Shown: piece after piece, positions 35,571 to 44,341 of the stretch
Layout: every line of letters begins with the position of its first letter
How positions within the stretch are numbered: position 1 is the stretch's first letter
NCBI GenBank assembly: GCA_964390305.1
Contig: CAYMHT010000001.1
Span: forward strand, 37,069 to 101,068
Direction of reading: 5' to 3'
Length of the DNA stretch: 64,000 nt
From: SKLM01 sp964390305
GTDB lineage: Bacteria; Chloroflexota; Anaerolineae; B4-G1
Notes under the pieces: generated by a model
Databases searched by the model: none
What the model was told of the DNA's origin: nothing
What the model saw: only the letters and a program-made list of their open reading frames with translations
Made by a program: the position numbers and the translations under genes

Positions 35571-37609
35571 ACCCTCAATCCATGTCGTCCGTCCAAGAAA
35601 ATGCGGTCGCGACCCGCGGATCACGGCAGAGGCCCGTCCTTGTCGCGCTGGCCGGTCAGCCGAATGTGGGCAAGTCCACGCTCTTCAACCTCCTCACGGG
35701 CCTCAATCAACGTGTAGGCAATTGGCCGGGCAAGACCGTCGAGCGCAAAGACGGAGCGTACACGCACGACGGCACCACGTATCGGGTGGTCGACCTGCCC
35801 GGAACCTATAGTCTGACCGCTAGCTCTGCCGAGGAGGTCATCGCCCGCGAGTTCATTATCCGGGACCGCCCGGACGTGGTCGTGGCCCTGGTGGACGCCG
35901 CCATTCTGGAGCGCAGCCTCTACCTGGTGGCCGAGCTCATTTCGCTGCCTGCTCCCGTGATCGTGGCGCTCAACATGATGGATGTGGCCGAACAGGAAGG
36001 CGTCCGGATCGAGCCTCAGGTGCTGGAAGCGGCTCTTGGAGTGCCCGTCGTGCCGATGGTCGCGACACGGAACCGAGGCATAGATGAACTCTTGACCACC
36101 GTCGACCAGGTGGCACGGGGTAACTACGACTACACCCCGACCCGTCCTCGCATCCGAGGGGATCACCGAGACGTTTTGCGGAAGGTTGAGCGGGTAATTG
36201 AAGGATGTGTCCCGGATCCGTATCCGCAGGACTGGGTGGCGCTGAAGCTCCTTGAGGGCGACCAGAAGATCACCGAGATGATGAACGAATGCCTGCCCGA
36301 GCATCGTCAACAAGCGCTCCAGGACCTCCTGCGAGAGCACGACGACGCCCTGGTCGCCGTCGCCAGTGGGCGCTACGAATGGATCGGCCGGATGATCCGC
36401 GCGGCGCTGACGCGACCCAAGACAGGCCAGATTAGCCTGACAGAGCGCCTGGATCGCTGGGCTACACATCCTCTGTGGGGACTCTTGATCATGGCCGGGA
36501 TTCTCGGCTTGGTGTTCTGGCTCACCTACGCAGTGGGGTCCCCGCTGCAGGAGTTGCTCGACACCTACGTGGTCGGTACACTGGCGGCCTTTGCCCGGTG
36601 GGCACTGGCTGGGGCTCCGCCTTGGGTTGCTGATTTGGCAGCAGACGGCGTCATCGGGGGCGCTGGGGCGATGCTCACCTTCCTGCCCATCTTGGTCGTG
36701 TTCTTCGCCGTCATGGCCGTCTTGGAGGATGTGGGCTACTTGGCGCGGGCAGCTTACGTGATGGATCGCTTCATGCACCTCATGGGCCTTCACGGGAAAT
36801 CGTTCTTGCCCTTGTTCCTTGGTTTCGGCTGCAACGTGCCCGCGGTACTCGGCTCCCGTGTGGTCGAGACGGAGCGTGCTCGCCTGCTCACAATCCTTCT
36901 TGCTCCCCTGGTCCCTTGCACAGCTCGAATGACGGTCATCGCTTTCCTGGCACCCGCCTTCTTCGGCTCTGCGGCTACGTTCGTTTCCTGGGGCATGGTC
37001 CTCTTGGCACTGACCGTCTTGGCTGTCTCTGGTGTGCTTATCAACAAGGCCCTATTCCGGGGTGAGCGTGCGGCCTTTATTATGGAGCTCCCTCTCTACC
37101 ACGTACCGAACTGGCGCACGATCGCGCTGCGAGTGTGGCAGCGCAGCCTCTCGTTTATCCGCAAGGCCGGGACGTTGATCTTGGCTGTCTCCGTCGTCGT
37201 GTGGGCCCTTTCGACCCTGCCCGGCGGGGACATCGAGACCAGCTTCCTCGCTCGCATCGGACGCTTTTTCGAGCCCCTGGGTCGCCTGATGGGCTTCGAC
37301 TGGCGACTGACGGTCGCGTTGCTGACCAGCTTCATTGCCAAGGAGAACTCCATCGCCACCCTCGCGATCCTGTTCGGTACAGGCGAGGACGCAGGCCTGG
37401 CGGAGACGTTGGCATCGATGTTCTCTGCTTCCGCAGCCCTCGCTTTCCTGACAGTGCAGATGCTCTTTATCCCCTGCGTAGCAACTGTCGCTGTGATCCG
37501 GCAGGAGACCTCCTGGAAATGGACCTTCTTCGATGTCGCTTTCTTGCTCGGTGTCTCGTTAGCCGCTGGCACGACCGTCTACTGGGTCTCCCGTCTCCTC
37601 GGACTCTAG
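35567..37609 (+). CDS. feoB: Ferrous iron transport protein B (FeoB)
   Basis: A 680-residue protein with an N-terminal G domain: G1 ALAGQPNVGKSTLFNLLTG, switch I with NWPGKTVERKDG, G3 VDLPGTYSLTASS and G4 NMMD. A helical GDI-like region follows to about residue 285, then the membrane domain with Gate motifs (FLPILVVFFAVMAVLEDVGY; FLGFGCNVPAVLGSR with the conserved Cys). FeoB imports Fe(II) across the cytoplasmic membrane under low-oxygen conditions. It is a little shorter than the E. coli protein (773), as common outside Proteobacteria. It overlaps feoA by four bases. Confidence 0.95.
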   Translation: MNPQSMSSVQENAVATRGSRQRPVLVALAGQPNVGKSTLFNLLTGLNQRVGNWPGKTVERKDGAYTHDGTTYRVVDLPGTYSLTASSAEEVIAREFIIRDRPDVVVALVDAAILERSLYLVAELISLPAPVIVALNMMDVAEQEGVRIEPQVLEAALGVPVVPMVATRNRGIDELLTTVDQVARGNYDYTPTRPRIRGDHRDVLRKVERVIEGCVPDPYPQDWVALKLLEGDQKITEMMNECLPEHRQQALQDLLREHDDALVAVASGRYEWIGRMIRAALTRPKTGQISLTERLDRWATHPLWGLLIMAGILGLVFWLTYAVGSPLQELLDTYVVGTLAAFARWALAGAPPWVADLAADGVIGGAGAMLTFLPILVVFFAVMAVLEDVGYLARAAYVMDRFMHLMGLHGKSFLPLFLGFGCNVPAVLGSRVVETERARLLTILLAPLVPCTARMTVIAFLAPAFFGSAATFVSWGMVLLALTVLAVSGVLINKALFRGERAAFIMELPLYHVPNWRTIALRVWQRSLSFIRKAGTLILAVSVVVWALSTLPGGDIETSFLARIGRFFEPLGRLMGFDWRLTVALLTSFIAKENSIATLAILFGTGEDAGLAETLASMFSASAALAFLTVQMLFIPCVATVAVIRQETSWKWTFFDVAFLLGVSLAAGTTVYWVSRLLGL

Positions 37610-37658
37610 CCCACGCGTTGATCGCATACCGTTTGGGTCCGAGCGGTGAGGGAATGAC

Positions 37659-38843
37659 ATGCACAGACTAGAGTGGCTGCTCGTCGTCGCCCTGGTCATC
37701 TTAGTTCTGCTGGCTGTGGCGATCGTGGTGCTCGGCCCCCAACTCGACAAACCTTCTCCCCCCTCGGATCAGCTCCTCGAGCCTGGCGAGACAGAGACGA
37801 TGTCTGCCCAGGTCGTCGAGGTCCTGGAGGAAGGCACCGTGGAGCTCGGCGAGGGCCGCACGCAGCCGTATCAGCGTCTCGTGGTGCGGATCGAGTCAGG
37901 CTCGATGGCCGGTCGAGAGGTCGTTGTCGAGGAAGGTGCCATGAATATCGTCAGCCAAGAGCGGCTTTTTGAGCCTGGCGACCGTGTCTTCCTCGAACGG
38001 ACGGCGGGGCCAGAGGACGAGGATCGCTTCTACATCTCTGATGTGATGCGCCTTGGCCCACTGCTTTTCATCGTTCTGCTTTTCGTGGTGCTGGTGGTCG
38101 CTGTGGGACGCTGGAAGGGCGCCCGCTCACTTGGCGGCACGTTGTTCAGTTTGGCAGTCATCTTCGCCTTTATCCTCCCCCAGATAATGGGTGGACGCGA
38201 TCCGGTGGGGGTGAGCATCGTCGGCTCCATTCTGTTGCTCTCCGTCTCGACCTATCTGACCTACGGAGTCAACTTAAAGTCGCATGCGGCGGTAACAGGC
38301 ATGGCCTTGTCCTTGACACTCACCGGCGTGCTGGCCTGGCTCTTTGTGGGGTGGGCACGCCTGACCGGCATGGGCACCGAGGAAAGTTCTTTCTTGGTGA
38401 TGGAATTCGGGTCTGACATCAACCTGCGCGGACTCGTGCTCGGCGGGATCATTGTCGGTTCTCTGGGTGTCCTGGATGACATCTGTGTTGGACAGGCGTC
38501 TGCGGTCTTTGAGTTGGTCGCCGCCAATCAGAAGTTGAGTTGGCTTCAGCTCTTCCGCAGCAGCCTCAACATTGGCACGGACCACATTGCGGCCATGGTC
38601 AATACATTGCTGCTGGCCTATGTCGGCGGCGCGATGCCCCTTATGCTGGCCTTTACGATCTACCAAGAACCGCTCTTGCGCCGAATCAACCGTGAGCCCA
38701 TTGCGGAGGAGATTGTGCGCACGCTCGCCGGCAGCTGCGGATTGGTGCTGGCCGTGCCCATAACTAGCCTCATTGCCAGCTTCCTGGTCCGCTGGTCCAC
38801 GCAGCGGAAGGAGACGAAGGGCCAACCACAACATGCTCGATAG
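37659..38843 (+). CDS. YibE/F-like membrane protein between feoB and feoC
   Basis: A 394-residue polytopic protein with one N-terminal helix, an extracytoplasmic domain of about 100 residues (QVVEVLEEGTVELGEGRTQPYQRL), then six or seven membrane helices with the YibE/F hallmarks GVLDDICVGQASAVFEL and GTDHIAAMVNTLLLAYVGG. The family has been suggested to transport small molecules, but no substrate is established. It lies 49 bases after feoB and its last 11 bases overlap the FeoC-like gene, so it is physically embedded in the iron operon. A role in Fe(II) uptake or balance is inference from position only. Confidence 0.85.
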   Translation: MHRLEWLLVVALVILVLLAVAIVVLGPQLDKPSPPSDQLLEPGETETMSAQVVEVLEEGTVELGEGRTQPYQRLVVRIESGSMAGREVVVEEGAMNIVSQERLFEPGDRVFLERTAGPEDEDRFYISDVMRLGPLLFIVLLFVVLVVAVGRWKGARSLGGTLFSLAVIFAFILPQIMGGRDPVGVSIVGSILLLSVSTYLTYGVNLKSHAAVTGMALSLTLTGVLAWLFVGWARLTGMGTEESSFLVMEFGSDINLRGLVLGGIIVGSLGVLDDICVGQASAVFELVAANQKLSWLQLFRSSLNIGTDHIAAMVNTLLLAYVGGAMPLMLAFTIYQEPLLRRINREPIAEEIVRTLAGSCGLVLAVPITSLIASFLVRWSTQRKETKGQPQHAR

Positions 38844-39087
38844 GCTATTGGAGCTACTGCGAGAGGGAGGCACTCATCGGATAGATGGCCTGGCCCGTGA
38901 GCTTGACGCGACGCCAGAGCTTGTTGAGGCCATGCTGGAGGATCTGAGCCGGATGGGCTACCTCAAACGCGTCAGCGCACGATGCCCTGGGACCTGTGCT
39001 GAATGCCCCTCGGCGAATATGTGCGCGGTCGGAGGATCTTCATCTGGGGCGAACAGTGGGGAGATTTGGGTGCTTGTTCAGAAATAG
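38833..39087 (+). CDS. feoC: FeoC-like transcriptional regulator with Cys cluster
   Basis: An 84-residue protein from ATG 38833 (the longer in-frame stretch begins inside the upstream gene). A winged-helix half, LLELLREGGTHRIDGLARELDATPELVEAMLEDL, precedes a Cys-rich wing, CPGTCAECPSANMC, of the FeoC type; such cysteines bind an Fe-S cluster in studied members. FeoC is small and controls FeoB stability or transcription in some bacteria. It overlaps the YibE/F gene by 11 bases, and is the last gene of the fur-feo run. Confidence 0.82.
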   Translation: MLDRLLELLREGGTHRIDGLARELDATPELVEAMLEDLSRMGYLKRVSARCPGTCAECPSANMCAVGGSSSGANSGEIWVLVQK

Positions 39088-39122
39088 GAAGCGAAATAGT
39101 GTGGCACCGCCCTCATCCAGTC

Positions 39123-39143
39123 GCGGGAGCGATATGCTCCCGC
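39123..39143 (+). other. Hairpin between feoC and the alanine dehydrogenase gene
   Basis: A perfect 8-bp stem, GCGGGAGC and GCTCCCGC, around GATAT. No T-run follows, so it may be a weak or factor-dependent terminator, or a stabilising hairpin at the 3' end of the feo message. Confidence 0.45.
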
Positions 39144-39214
39144 CGTCTGCCGAGTGTCCTGCCCCGTGAGAAAACGGCACGATTGACCCGTGAACTAGCA
39201 GGAGGAAATGTGAG

Positions 39215-40321
39215 ATGAACGTTGGCATTCCGAAGGAGCGGAGGGATCTGGAGCAGCGAGTAGGGTTAACCCCTTACGGAGTGGATCTATTGACCCGCGC
39301 CGGTCATATCTGCTACGTCGAGACTGAGGCTGGACTCGGGGCCGGATTCACCGACTACCACTACGAGCGGGTGGGAGGACACATTGTCTACTCCGGTGAG
39401 GAGGTATACGGTCGATCGGATCTGGTACTCAAAGCGGTGCGCCCGACCGAGGTAGAGCTGGCTTGGCTTCGCCAAGGACAGATCATAGCCGGCTTCTTGC
39501 ACCTGGCGGCAGCTCGCCGCAGCAAGATTGAGACGCTGTTGGAGAAGAACATCACGGCCATCGCCTACGAGACCATCGAGAAGAGGGACGGCACCCTGCC
39601 CGTGCTCCGTACCATGAGTGAGGTCGCGGGTCGGATGGCCCCACAGCTGGCCGCAACCTTCCTTCAAGGCAGCTATGGAGGCCGGGGCGTGCTTCTGAGC
39701 GGCGTGCCCGGCATTCCCGCGGCCAGCGTGGGTATCCTGGGGGCCGGCGTGTTGGGCACCAATGCAGCCCGCACATTCTTGGGGTTGGGAGCCCGAGTCC
39801 ACGTGCTCGACCGCGACCAGGAGAAGCTCCGCGAGGTGGACGAGCAATTCGCCGGTTGCGCCACCACGATGGTCTCCTATCCATTCAACATCGCGCGCGT
39901 GGCTCGCTTTGCAGAGGTGCTCGTCGGCGCAATCCTTGTGCCTGGAGCGCGAGCCCCGATTATCGTCACTAGGGACATGGTGCGTTCGATGAAGAGTGGT
40001 GCCGTCATCCTGGACTTCAGCATCGATCAAGGCGGATGCGTGGAGACGAGTCGACCGACCACACTGCGGGACCCCGTCTTCGTCGAGGAAGAAGTCGTGC
40101 ACTTCTGTGTTCCCAACGTTCCAGGGGCGGTCCCGCGCACCGCCACCCATGCCTTCAACAATGCCATCTGGCCCTACATTCGACACATCGCCGAGGTAGG
40201 CTTGGAACAGGCTGCACGAGAAATGCCGGCCCTGGCCCGCGGGATTGTCACCCAGGGGGGCCAGATTGTCAATGAGAGTTTGGCTGGAGCCTACTACGCC
40301 GGCGAGGGGAGTGAGCAATGA
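39215..40321 (+). CDS. ald: Alanine dehydrogenase
   Basis: A 368-residue enzyme of normal length that interconverts L-alanine and pyruvate with NAD. It opens MNVGIPKERRDLEQRVGLTP (with the substrate-binding Arg), then LVLKAVRP (Lys), GFLHLAAA (His) and GAVILDFSIDQGGCVE (Asp), the catalytic set of the family. The NAD fold is VGILGAGVLGTNAARTF with ribose-binding VHVLDRD. AGGAGG precedes the ATG. Its stop overlaps the next start by four bases, coupling it to the CoA-transferase. The two likely serve amino acid fermentation or alanine overflow; the exact flux is inference. Confidence 0.92.
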   Translation: MNVGIPKERRDLEQRVGLTPYGVDLLTRAGHICYVETEAGLGAGFTDYHYERVGGHIVYSGEEVYGRSDLVLKAVRPTEVELAWLRQGQIIAGFLHLAAARRSKIETLLEKNITAIAYETIEKRDGTLPVLRTMSEVAGRMAPQLAATFLQGSYGGRGVLLSGVPGIPAASVGILGAGVLGTNAARTFLGLGARVHVLDRDQEKLREVDEQFAGCATTMVSYPFNIARVARFAEVLVGAILVPGARAPIIVTRDMVRSMKSGAVILDFSIDQGGCVETSRPTTLRDPVFVEEEVVHFCVPNVPGAVPRTATHAFNNAIWPYIRHIAEVGLEQAAREMPALARGIVTQGGQIVNESLAGAYYAGEGSEQ

Positions 40322-41622
40322 CCTGGATGGAAGCGTACGAGAGCCACGTCACCACTGCCGAAGAGGCCATAGCGAAGTCCGTCAGGTCGGGCGATCGGAT
40401 CTTCCTCACCGGGAACTGCAGCGTCCCGCAGAGACTGATGGAGGCTCTGGTTGACCGTGCCCCCGACCTGGAGAACGTCGAGATCTGCCACGCGCTGACC
40501 CTTGGGTCGGGCGACTATGTCGCCCCGGAGATGGAGGGGCACATCCGGGCCAACTCCCTGTTCATTGGCCCCAACGTACGCAAAGCTGTGCAAGAGGGAA
40601 GGGCCGATTTCACCCCTGTCCTCCTTTCGGAGTTCACCCTGCTGTTCAAGGAGCGAATCCTTCCCCTAGACGTTGCCTTCGTTCACCTCTCCCCACCTGA
40701 CGAACACGGTTTCTGCTCCTACGGAATCGAGACCGGGCTGACTAAGTCACCGGCCGAGGCGGCTGACATCATCGTCGCTGAGATCAATGAGAACATGCCC
40801 CGCTGTCTGGGTGATTCTTTCATCCACGTCAGTCGCTTGGACTACATCGTGCCGGTGGACTACCCCCTGCTGGAGCTGCCGATGTCCGAGGGTGACCTCT
40901 CGGGGGTCCACAAGAAGATTGGCGAGTACATCGCGGAGCTGATCCCCGACGGAGCGACGATGCAGATGGGCATAGGCGCCATCCCAGACGCCGTACTCAG
41001 GTTTTTGCACGACAAGCGTGACCTGGGGGTCCACACGGAGCTGTTCTCGGATAGCGTGATCGATCTCGTCGAGGCGGGCGTCCTGACCAACGCACGCAAG
41101 ACGCTTCACCCTGGGAAGATCACGGCCGGCTTTATGCTCGGAACGCAACGTCTGTATGACTGGGTCCACGACAATCCCCTCATTGAGCTCCACCGAACCG
41201 AGTACGTCAACGACCCGTTCGTCATCGCTCAGAACGATCGTCAGGTAGCCATCAACTCGGCCATCGAGGTCGATTTGACAGGTCAGGTATGTGCCGACTC
41301 CATCGGGCCAAAGCTCTACAGCGGCGTGGGGGGGCAGCTCGACTTCATCTATGGTGCGTCACGTTCTGACGGAGGCGTGCCCATCATCGCTATGCCGGCC
41401 ACGGCCAAAGGTGAGGAGTTCAGTCGGATCGTGCCTATGCTCAAACGCGGGGCTGGGGTGGTCACAACCCGCTACCATGTGCATTACGTGGTGACCGAGC
41501 ACGGCGTAGCGGACCTCTATGGCAAGACCATCCGGGAGCGAGCAAAGGCGCTGATCAACATCGCGGCGCCTCAGTTCCGTGATGAACTGACACAAGCCGC
41601 GAAGGAGCTGAACTATATCTAG
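40318..41622 (+). CDS. 4-hydroxybutyrate CoA-transferase-like (acetyl-CoA hydrolase/transferase family)
   Basis: A 434-residue family I CoA-transferase of the AbfT/Cat type. The N-terminal domain has VRSGDRIFLTGNCSVPQ and HLSPPDEHGFCSYG; the C-terminal domain has MQMGIGAIPDAVLRF and DLGVHTELFSDSVIDL, where the Glu is the expected thioester-forming residue, then GGQLDFIYGASRSDGG, PMLKRGAGVVTTRYHVHYVVTEHG region motifs. It swaps CoA between acetyl-CoA and a short carboxylate; 4-hydroxybutyrate is the best family match but propionate or butyrate cannot be excluded. It overlaps ald by four bases and is the last plus-strand gene before the strand switch. Confidence 0.82.
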   Translation: MTWMEAYESHVTTAEEAIAKSVRSGDRIFLTGNCSVPQRLMEALVDRAPDLENVEICHALTLGSGDYVAPEMEGHIRANSLFIGPNVRKAVQEGRADFTPVLLSEFTLLFKERILPLDVAFVHLSPPDEHGFCSYGIETGLTKSPAEAADIIVAEINENMPRCLGDSFIHVSRLDYIVPVDYPLLELPMSEGDLSGVHKKIGEYIAELIPDGATMQMGIGAIPDAVLRFLHDKRDLGVHTELFSDSVIDLVEAGVLTNARKTLHPGKITAGFMLGTQRLYDWVHDNPLIELHRTEYVNDPFVIAQNDRQVAINSAIEVDLTGQVCADSIGPKLYSGVGGQLDFIYGASRSDGGVPIIAMPATAKGEEFSRIVPMLKRGAGVVTTRYHVHYVVTEHGVADLYGKTIRERAKALINIAAPQFRDELTQAAKELNYI

Positions 41623-41650
41623 CCGCAGAGATACGGAGGTTCTGAAGACC

Positions 41651-42991
41651 TCAGAGTCTCTCTCCAACTAGATCGTATTCCAACGCAGCGATGACGCGCA
41701 GGCTCAGGATCTCACCAACCGGTAACTCCTCCTCGACCAACACGAGCCCATCGACCTCGGGGGCGTCCCGGTATGACCGCCCCACACTCAGACCCTCGCC
41801 TTGGCCTTCAATCAGCACGTCCAGCATCTCCCCCACCAACGCCTGGTTCTTCGCCAGCGAGACGGGCTGCTGCGCCGCCATAAGCCGCTGACGCCGCTCT
41901 TCCTTGACCTCAGCGGGGACGTCGTTTTCCATTTCGCCGGCCAGCGTCCCTTGCTCGTGCGAGTACGTAAAGACTCCCACACGGTCAAACCGGATCTCCT
42001 CCACGAACTGAAGAAGCGTCTGAAACTCCTCCTCAGTCTCGCCTGGGTAGCCTACCAGGAAGGTGGTCCGGATTGCCATCTCGGGCATGGCCTCCCGCAA
42101 CTCCTCTATCGTCTGGCGCACCCAATCGATGTTCGCTGGCCGGCGCATGCGGCGGAGTACCTCAGGGTGGGCATGCTGGAGTGGCAGGTCGAGATAGGGC
42201 AGAACCTGCCGATGACTGGCCATCGTCTCAATCAGTCGGCTCGTCAGGCCACTGTGACTCGGGTAGGCGTACATCAGCCGGATCCAGGGCACCGACGGGA
42301 CCGCCTCGACCATCCGCTCCAGCAGTCTGGCTAGCCCATCCTCCATCCCAAGATCCCGACCGTAGTCGGTGATATCCTGCGCGATCAGGATGATCTCTTC
42401 TATGCCAACCTCGGCCAGCTCCCTTGCGTCCGCCAGAATGGCCTCCGGTGCTCGGCTCACGCTGGGCCCTTTGATGAGGGGGATAGCGCAGAAAGCGCAT
42501 GTCCGGCGACAACCGTCTGCGAGCTTCAGATAGGCGCTGCCTCCTTGTACGGCCGCCCGAACCACGCCACCCGCATCCTGCCCTACGGCTTCCACGTCCG
42601 GCATATGACACAGCGGCCTCGAGGAGCGCATTCGCTCGCCTCGTCTCTCCAGTCGTTCCACTAGACCCACGATGTCCATCCACCGACGCGTACCGATGAG
42701 ACCGTCTATGTCCGGGACTGCCTCGGCCAGTTCTTTGGGGCAGCGTTGCGAGTAGCATCCAGCGGCGACGATTTGCTGTCTTGGCCCCTTCTTTCGCGCC
42801 AGGTCCTCCAGGACAGCCCGTGACTCCTGTCGCGCCGACTCAATGAATCCGCAGGTGTTGACGATCAGCACATCCGCACCGTCCGGATTGGCGGCTGGCT
42901 CATAGCCACCGCGCTTGAGCAGTGTAGCAATCCCCTCGCTGTCTACCAGGTTCTTGGGACAGCCAAGCGAGATCAGGTAGAAACTTCGCAA
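41651..42991 (-). CDS. rimO: Ribosomal protein uS12 methylthiotransferase RimO
   Basis: A 446-residue radical SAM methylthiotransferase that modifies an aspartate in uS12. The N-terminal UPF0004 domain carries three cluster cysteines (SLGCPKNLVDSE, VNTCGFIESA, AAGCYSQRC), the radical SAM motif is CRRTCAFC in ADGCRRTCAFCAIPLIKG, and the C-terminal 65 residues form a TRAM domain (LIEGQGEGLSVGRSYRDAPE). The Pro-Lys-Asn after the first Cys favours RimO over MiaB. It overlaps the upstream RodZ-like gene by 19 bases and follows bL9, a ribosome-biogenesis setting. Confidence 0.93.
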   Translation of the reverse strand: MRSFYLISLGCPKNLVDSEGIATLLKRGGYEPAANPDGADVLIVNTCGFIESARQESRAVLEDLARKKGPRQQIVAAGCYSQRCPKELAEAVPDIDGLIGTRRWMDIVGLVERLERRGERMRSSRPLCHMPDVEAVGQDAGGVVRAAVQGGSAYLKLADGCRRTCAFCAIPLIKGPSVSRAPEAILADARELAEVGIEEIILIAQDITDYGRDLGMEDGLARLLERMVEAVPSVPWIRLMYAYPSHSGLTSRLIETMASHRQVLPYLDLPLQHAHPEVLRRMRRPANIDWVRQTIEELREAMPEMAIRTTFLVGYPGETEEEFQTLLQFVEEIRFDRVGVFTYSHEQGTLAGEMENDVPAEVKEERRQRLMAAQQPVSLAKNQALVGEMLDVLIEGQGEGLSVGRSYRDAPEVDGLVLVEEELPVGEILSLRVIAALEYDLVGERL

Positions 42992-43635
42992 TTTACCCCT
43001 TGCTCGACCCCCACCAGGACGCGCTCCGTGGCCTCGAGCTCCACCATCACCTTCTCACCGGTGTCTGTCACGCGCGAGGGCGACGTGCCGATGGGAGATG
43101 GAGTCATTGTCACCGCGACCGCAATCTCCGTGGGTGCAGTGGTTCCCATCGACAGGGGGCGCTGCTCATACTCAGCCTGGCCCAACACATAGCTCACGAT
43201 AGCCAGGATCGCAAGCAAGACAGTCAGCACGATGCCCACGATCAGCACGGTCTCGAGGCTCATCCAGCGCGGGAGCGTGGAGGATACCGGAATGTCACGT
43301 GGCCGAAATCGGATCGACGTCAGATCTTCGGTGGGCTCGGACGCTTCGGGCTGCGCCTCTTCTGGCAAGGCTGTCACCGGCGGGGTCTCCGAGTCATACA
43401 CCTCGGCGCTGTAGCGCCGCATGACCTCCCTGGGGGACAGGTCGAGATACCGCCCATAGATGCGCAAGAATCCCCGCAGCTGCACATCACCACCCGGAAA
43501 TGCAGCGAAATCGCCCTCCTCAAGCAACCTGAGGGACTTAGCCGGGATGCGAGTGGCTGCCTCGGCGTCCTCCAGCGTGCACCCCTTAGCCTTGCGAGTC
43601 TCGCGTAACCAACGGCCGAGCTTCTCTACCGCCAT
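42973..43635 (-). CDS. RodZ-like protein (HTH_25 domain with membrane segment)
   Basis: A 220-residue protein: an N-terminal helix-turn-helix of the RodZ type (LGRWLRETRKAKGCTLEDAEAATRIPAKSLRLLEEGDFAAFPGGDVQLRGFLRIYGRYLDL, shown only to mark its extent over residues 6-66, in segments), a cytoplasmic linker, one membrane helix near 125-147, and a short outer tail. RodZ links MreB to the membrane and affects rod shape; this form is short and lacks a clear DUF4115 beta domain. No mreB is nearby. It overlaps rimO by 19 bases. Confidence 0.78.
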   Translation of the reverse strand: MAVEKLGRWLRETRKAKGCTLEDAEAATRIPAKSLRLLEEGDFAAFPGGDVQLRGFLRIYGRYLDLSPREVMRRYSAEVYDSETPPVTALPEEAQPEASEPTEDLTSIRFRPRDIPVSSTLPRWMSLETVLIVGIVLTVLLAILAIVSYVLGQAEYEQRPLSMGTTAPTEIAVAVTMTPSPIGTSPSRVTDTGEKVMVELEATERVLVGVEQGVNCEVST

Positions 43636-43665
43636 ATCCTTACTGCGACTCAGTTCGCGACAGGA

Positions 43666-44160
43666 CTACGAGGCACCTTCCTCGCCCGATTCCACATCCG
43701 CCGGCCACCCACCCTCTTCCGGCTTCACGACAACCCTGATCTGCGGCTCTACGTCCTCCATCAGACGAACGGGGACGAAGTGCTCCCCTACCTCCCGAAT
43801 TGGCTCGGACAGAGGGATATCCCGCCTGTCGATTTCCACTCCAACTTCTTCTTGTATCGCCTCAGCGATGTCCGCATTGGTGATGGAACCGTAGAGCCGA
43901 CCCGTCTCGCCAGTCTTGACCTCGAAGGTAAGCGTATGCGAGGTCAAGCGCCGAGCAAGGGTTTCCGATCGCTTCTTCATTCGCTCGTGCTTGCGTGCCT
44001 GCACCTCCTGACGGTGCCTGAAGTCCTTCATTGCACTGGGTGTGGCCCTTACGGCCATGCCCTGCGGGATCAGGTAGTTGCGAGCGTACCCGTCCGCAAC
44101 CTCTTCAACGTCACCAGCTTGGCCCAGATCAGGCACGTCTTGTTTCAGAATGACTTTCAC
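43666..44160 (-). CDS. rplI: 50S ribosomal protein bL9
   Basis: A 164-residue protein beginning at GTG 44160 behind GGAGGTGAACTGCC. The N-terminal RNA-binding domain is typical (MKVILKQDVPDLGQAGDVEEVADGYARNYLIPQG, residues 1-34, quoted here in effect as two adjoining segments of the family pattern), a central long helix follows and the C-terminal domain includes GRLYGSITNADIAEAI. It is about 15 residues longer than the usual 149, through an acidic tail (EEGGWPADVESGEEGAS). It follows the tRNA genes on the same strand and is followed by the RodZ-like gene. Confidence 0.95.
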   Translation of the reverse strand: MKVILKQDVPDLGQAGDVEEVADGYARNYLIPQGMAVRATPSAMKDFRHRQEVQARKHERMKKRSETLARRLTSHTLTFEVKTGETGRLYGSITNADIAEAIQEEVGVEIDRRDIPLSEPIREVGEHFVPVRLMEDVEPQIRVVVKPEEGGWPADVESGEEGAS

Positions 44161-44206
44161 GGCAGTTCACCTCCAGCGTGCTCAGTTAACCGACAGGTGG
44201 CATAAA

Positions 44207-44290
44207 TAGGGCGGGTGGGATTCGAACCCACACGTCCTCTCGGACAGAGGATTTTAAGTCCCCGGCGTCTTCCTGTTCCGCCACCGCCCC
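44207..44290 (-). tRNA. tRNA-Leu (anticodon TAA)
   Basis: An 84-base class II tRNA on the minus strand. The acceptor arms are GGGGCGG and CCGCCCT with discriminator A, the anticodon loop CTTAAAA gives TAA, a long variable arm (TGTCC-GAGA-GGACGT) is present, and the T arm is GTGGG-TTCGAAT-CCCAC. The 3' CCA is not encoded. It lies 47 bases upstream of the bL9 GTG and downstream of tRNA-Cys. Confidence 0.95.
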
Positions 44291-44298
44291 GCATACAA

Positions 44299-44323
44299 CG
44301 CGGGCAGCTTCAGGCTGCCCGCG
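44299..44323 (-). other. Hairpin between tRNA-Cys and tRNA-Leu
   Basis: A perfect 10-bp stem, CGCGGGCAGC and GCTGCCCGCG, with a five-base loop. There is no strong T-run on the minus strand, so processing or partial termination between the two tRNAs is possible. Confidence 0.5.
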
Positions 44324-44341
44324 GTCAATCCAAAAAGAAAG

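Noticed and set aside
35621..36793. A 390-codon minus-strand open frame opposite feoB, and similar long antisense frames at 39287-40318, 18697-19959, 27931-29061, 6915-8033, 55984-57333 and 60404-61660
   Set aside because: All lie opposite well-supported genes with intact family motifs, have unusual residue composition (His, Gln, Arg and Pro rich) and no recognisable domain. GC-rich codon use commonly opens such frames.
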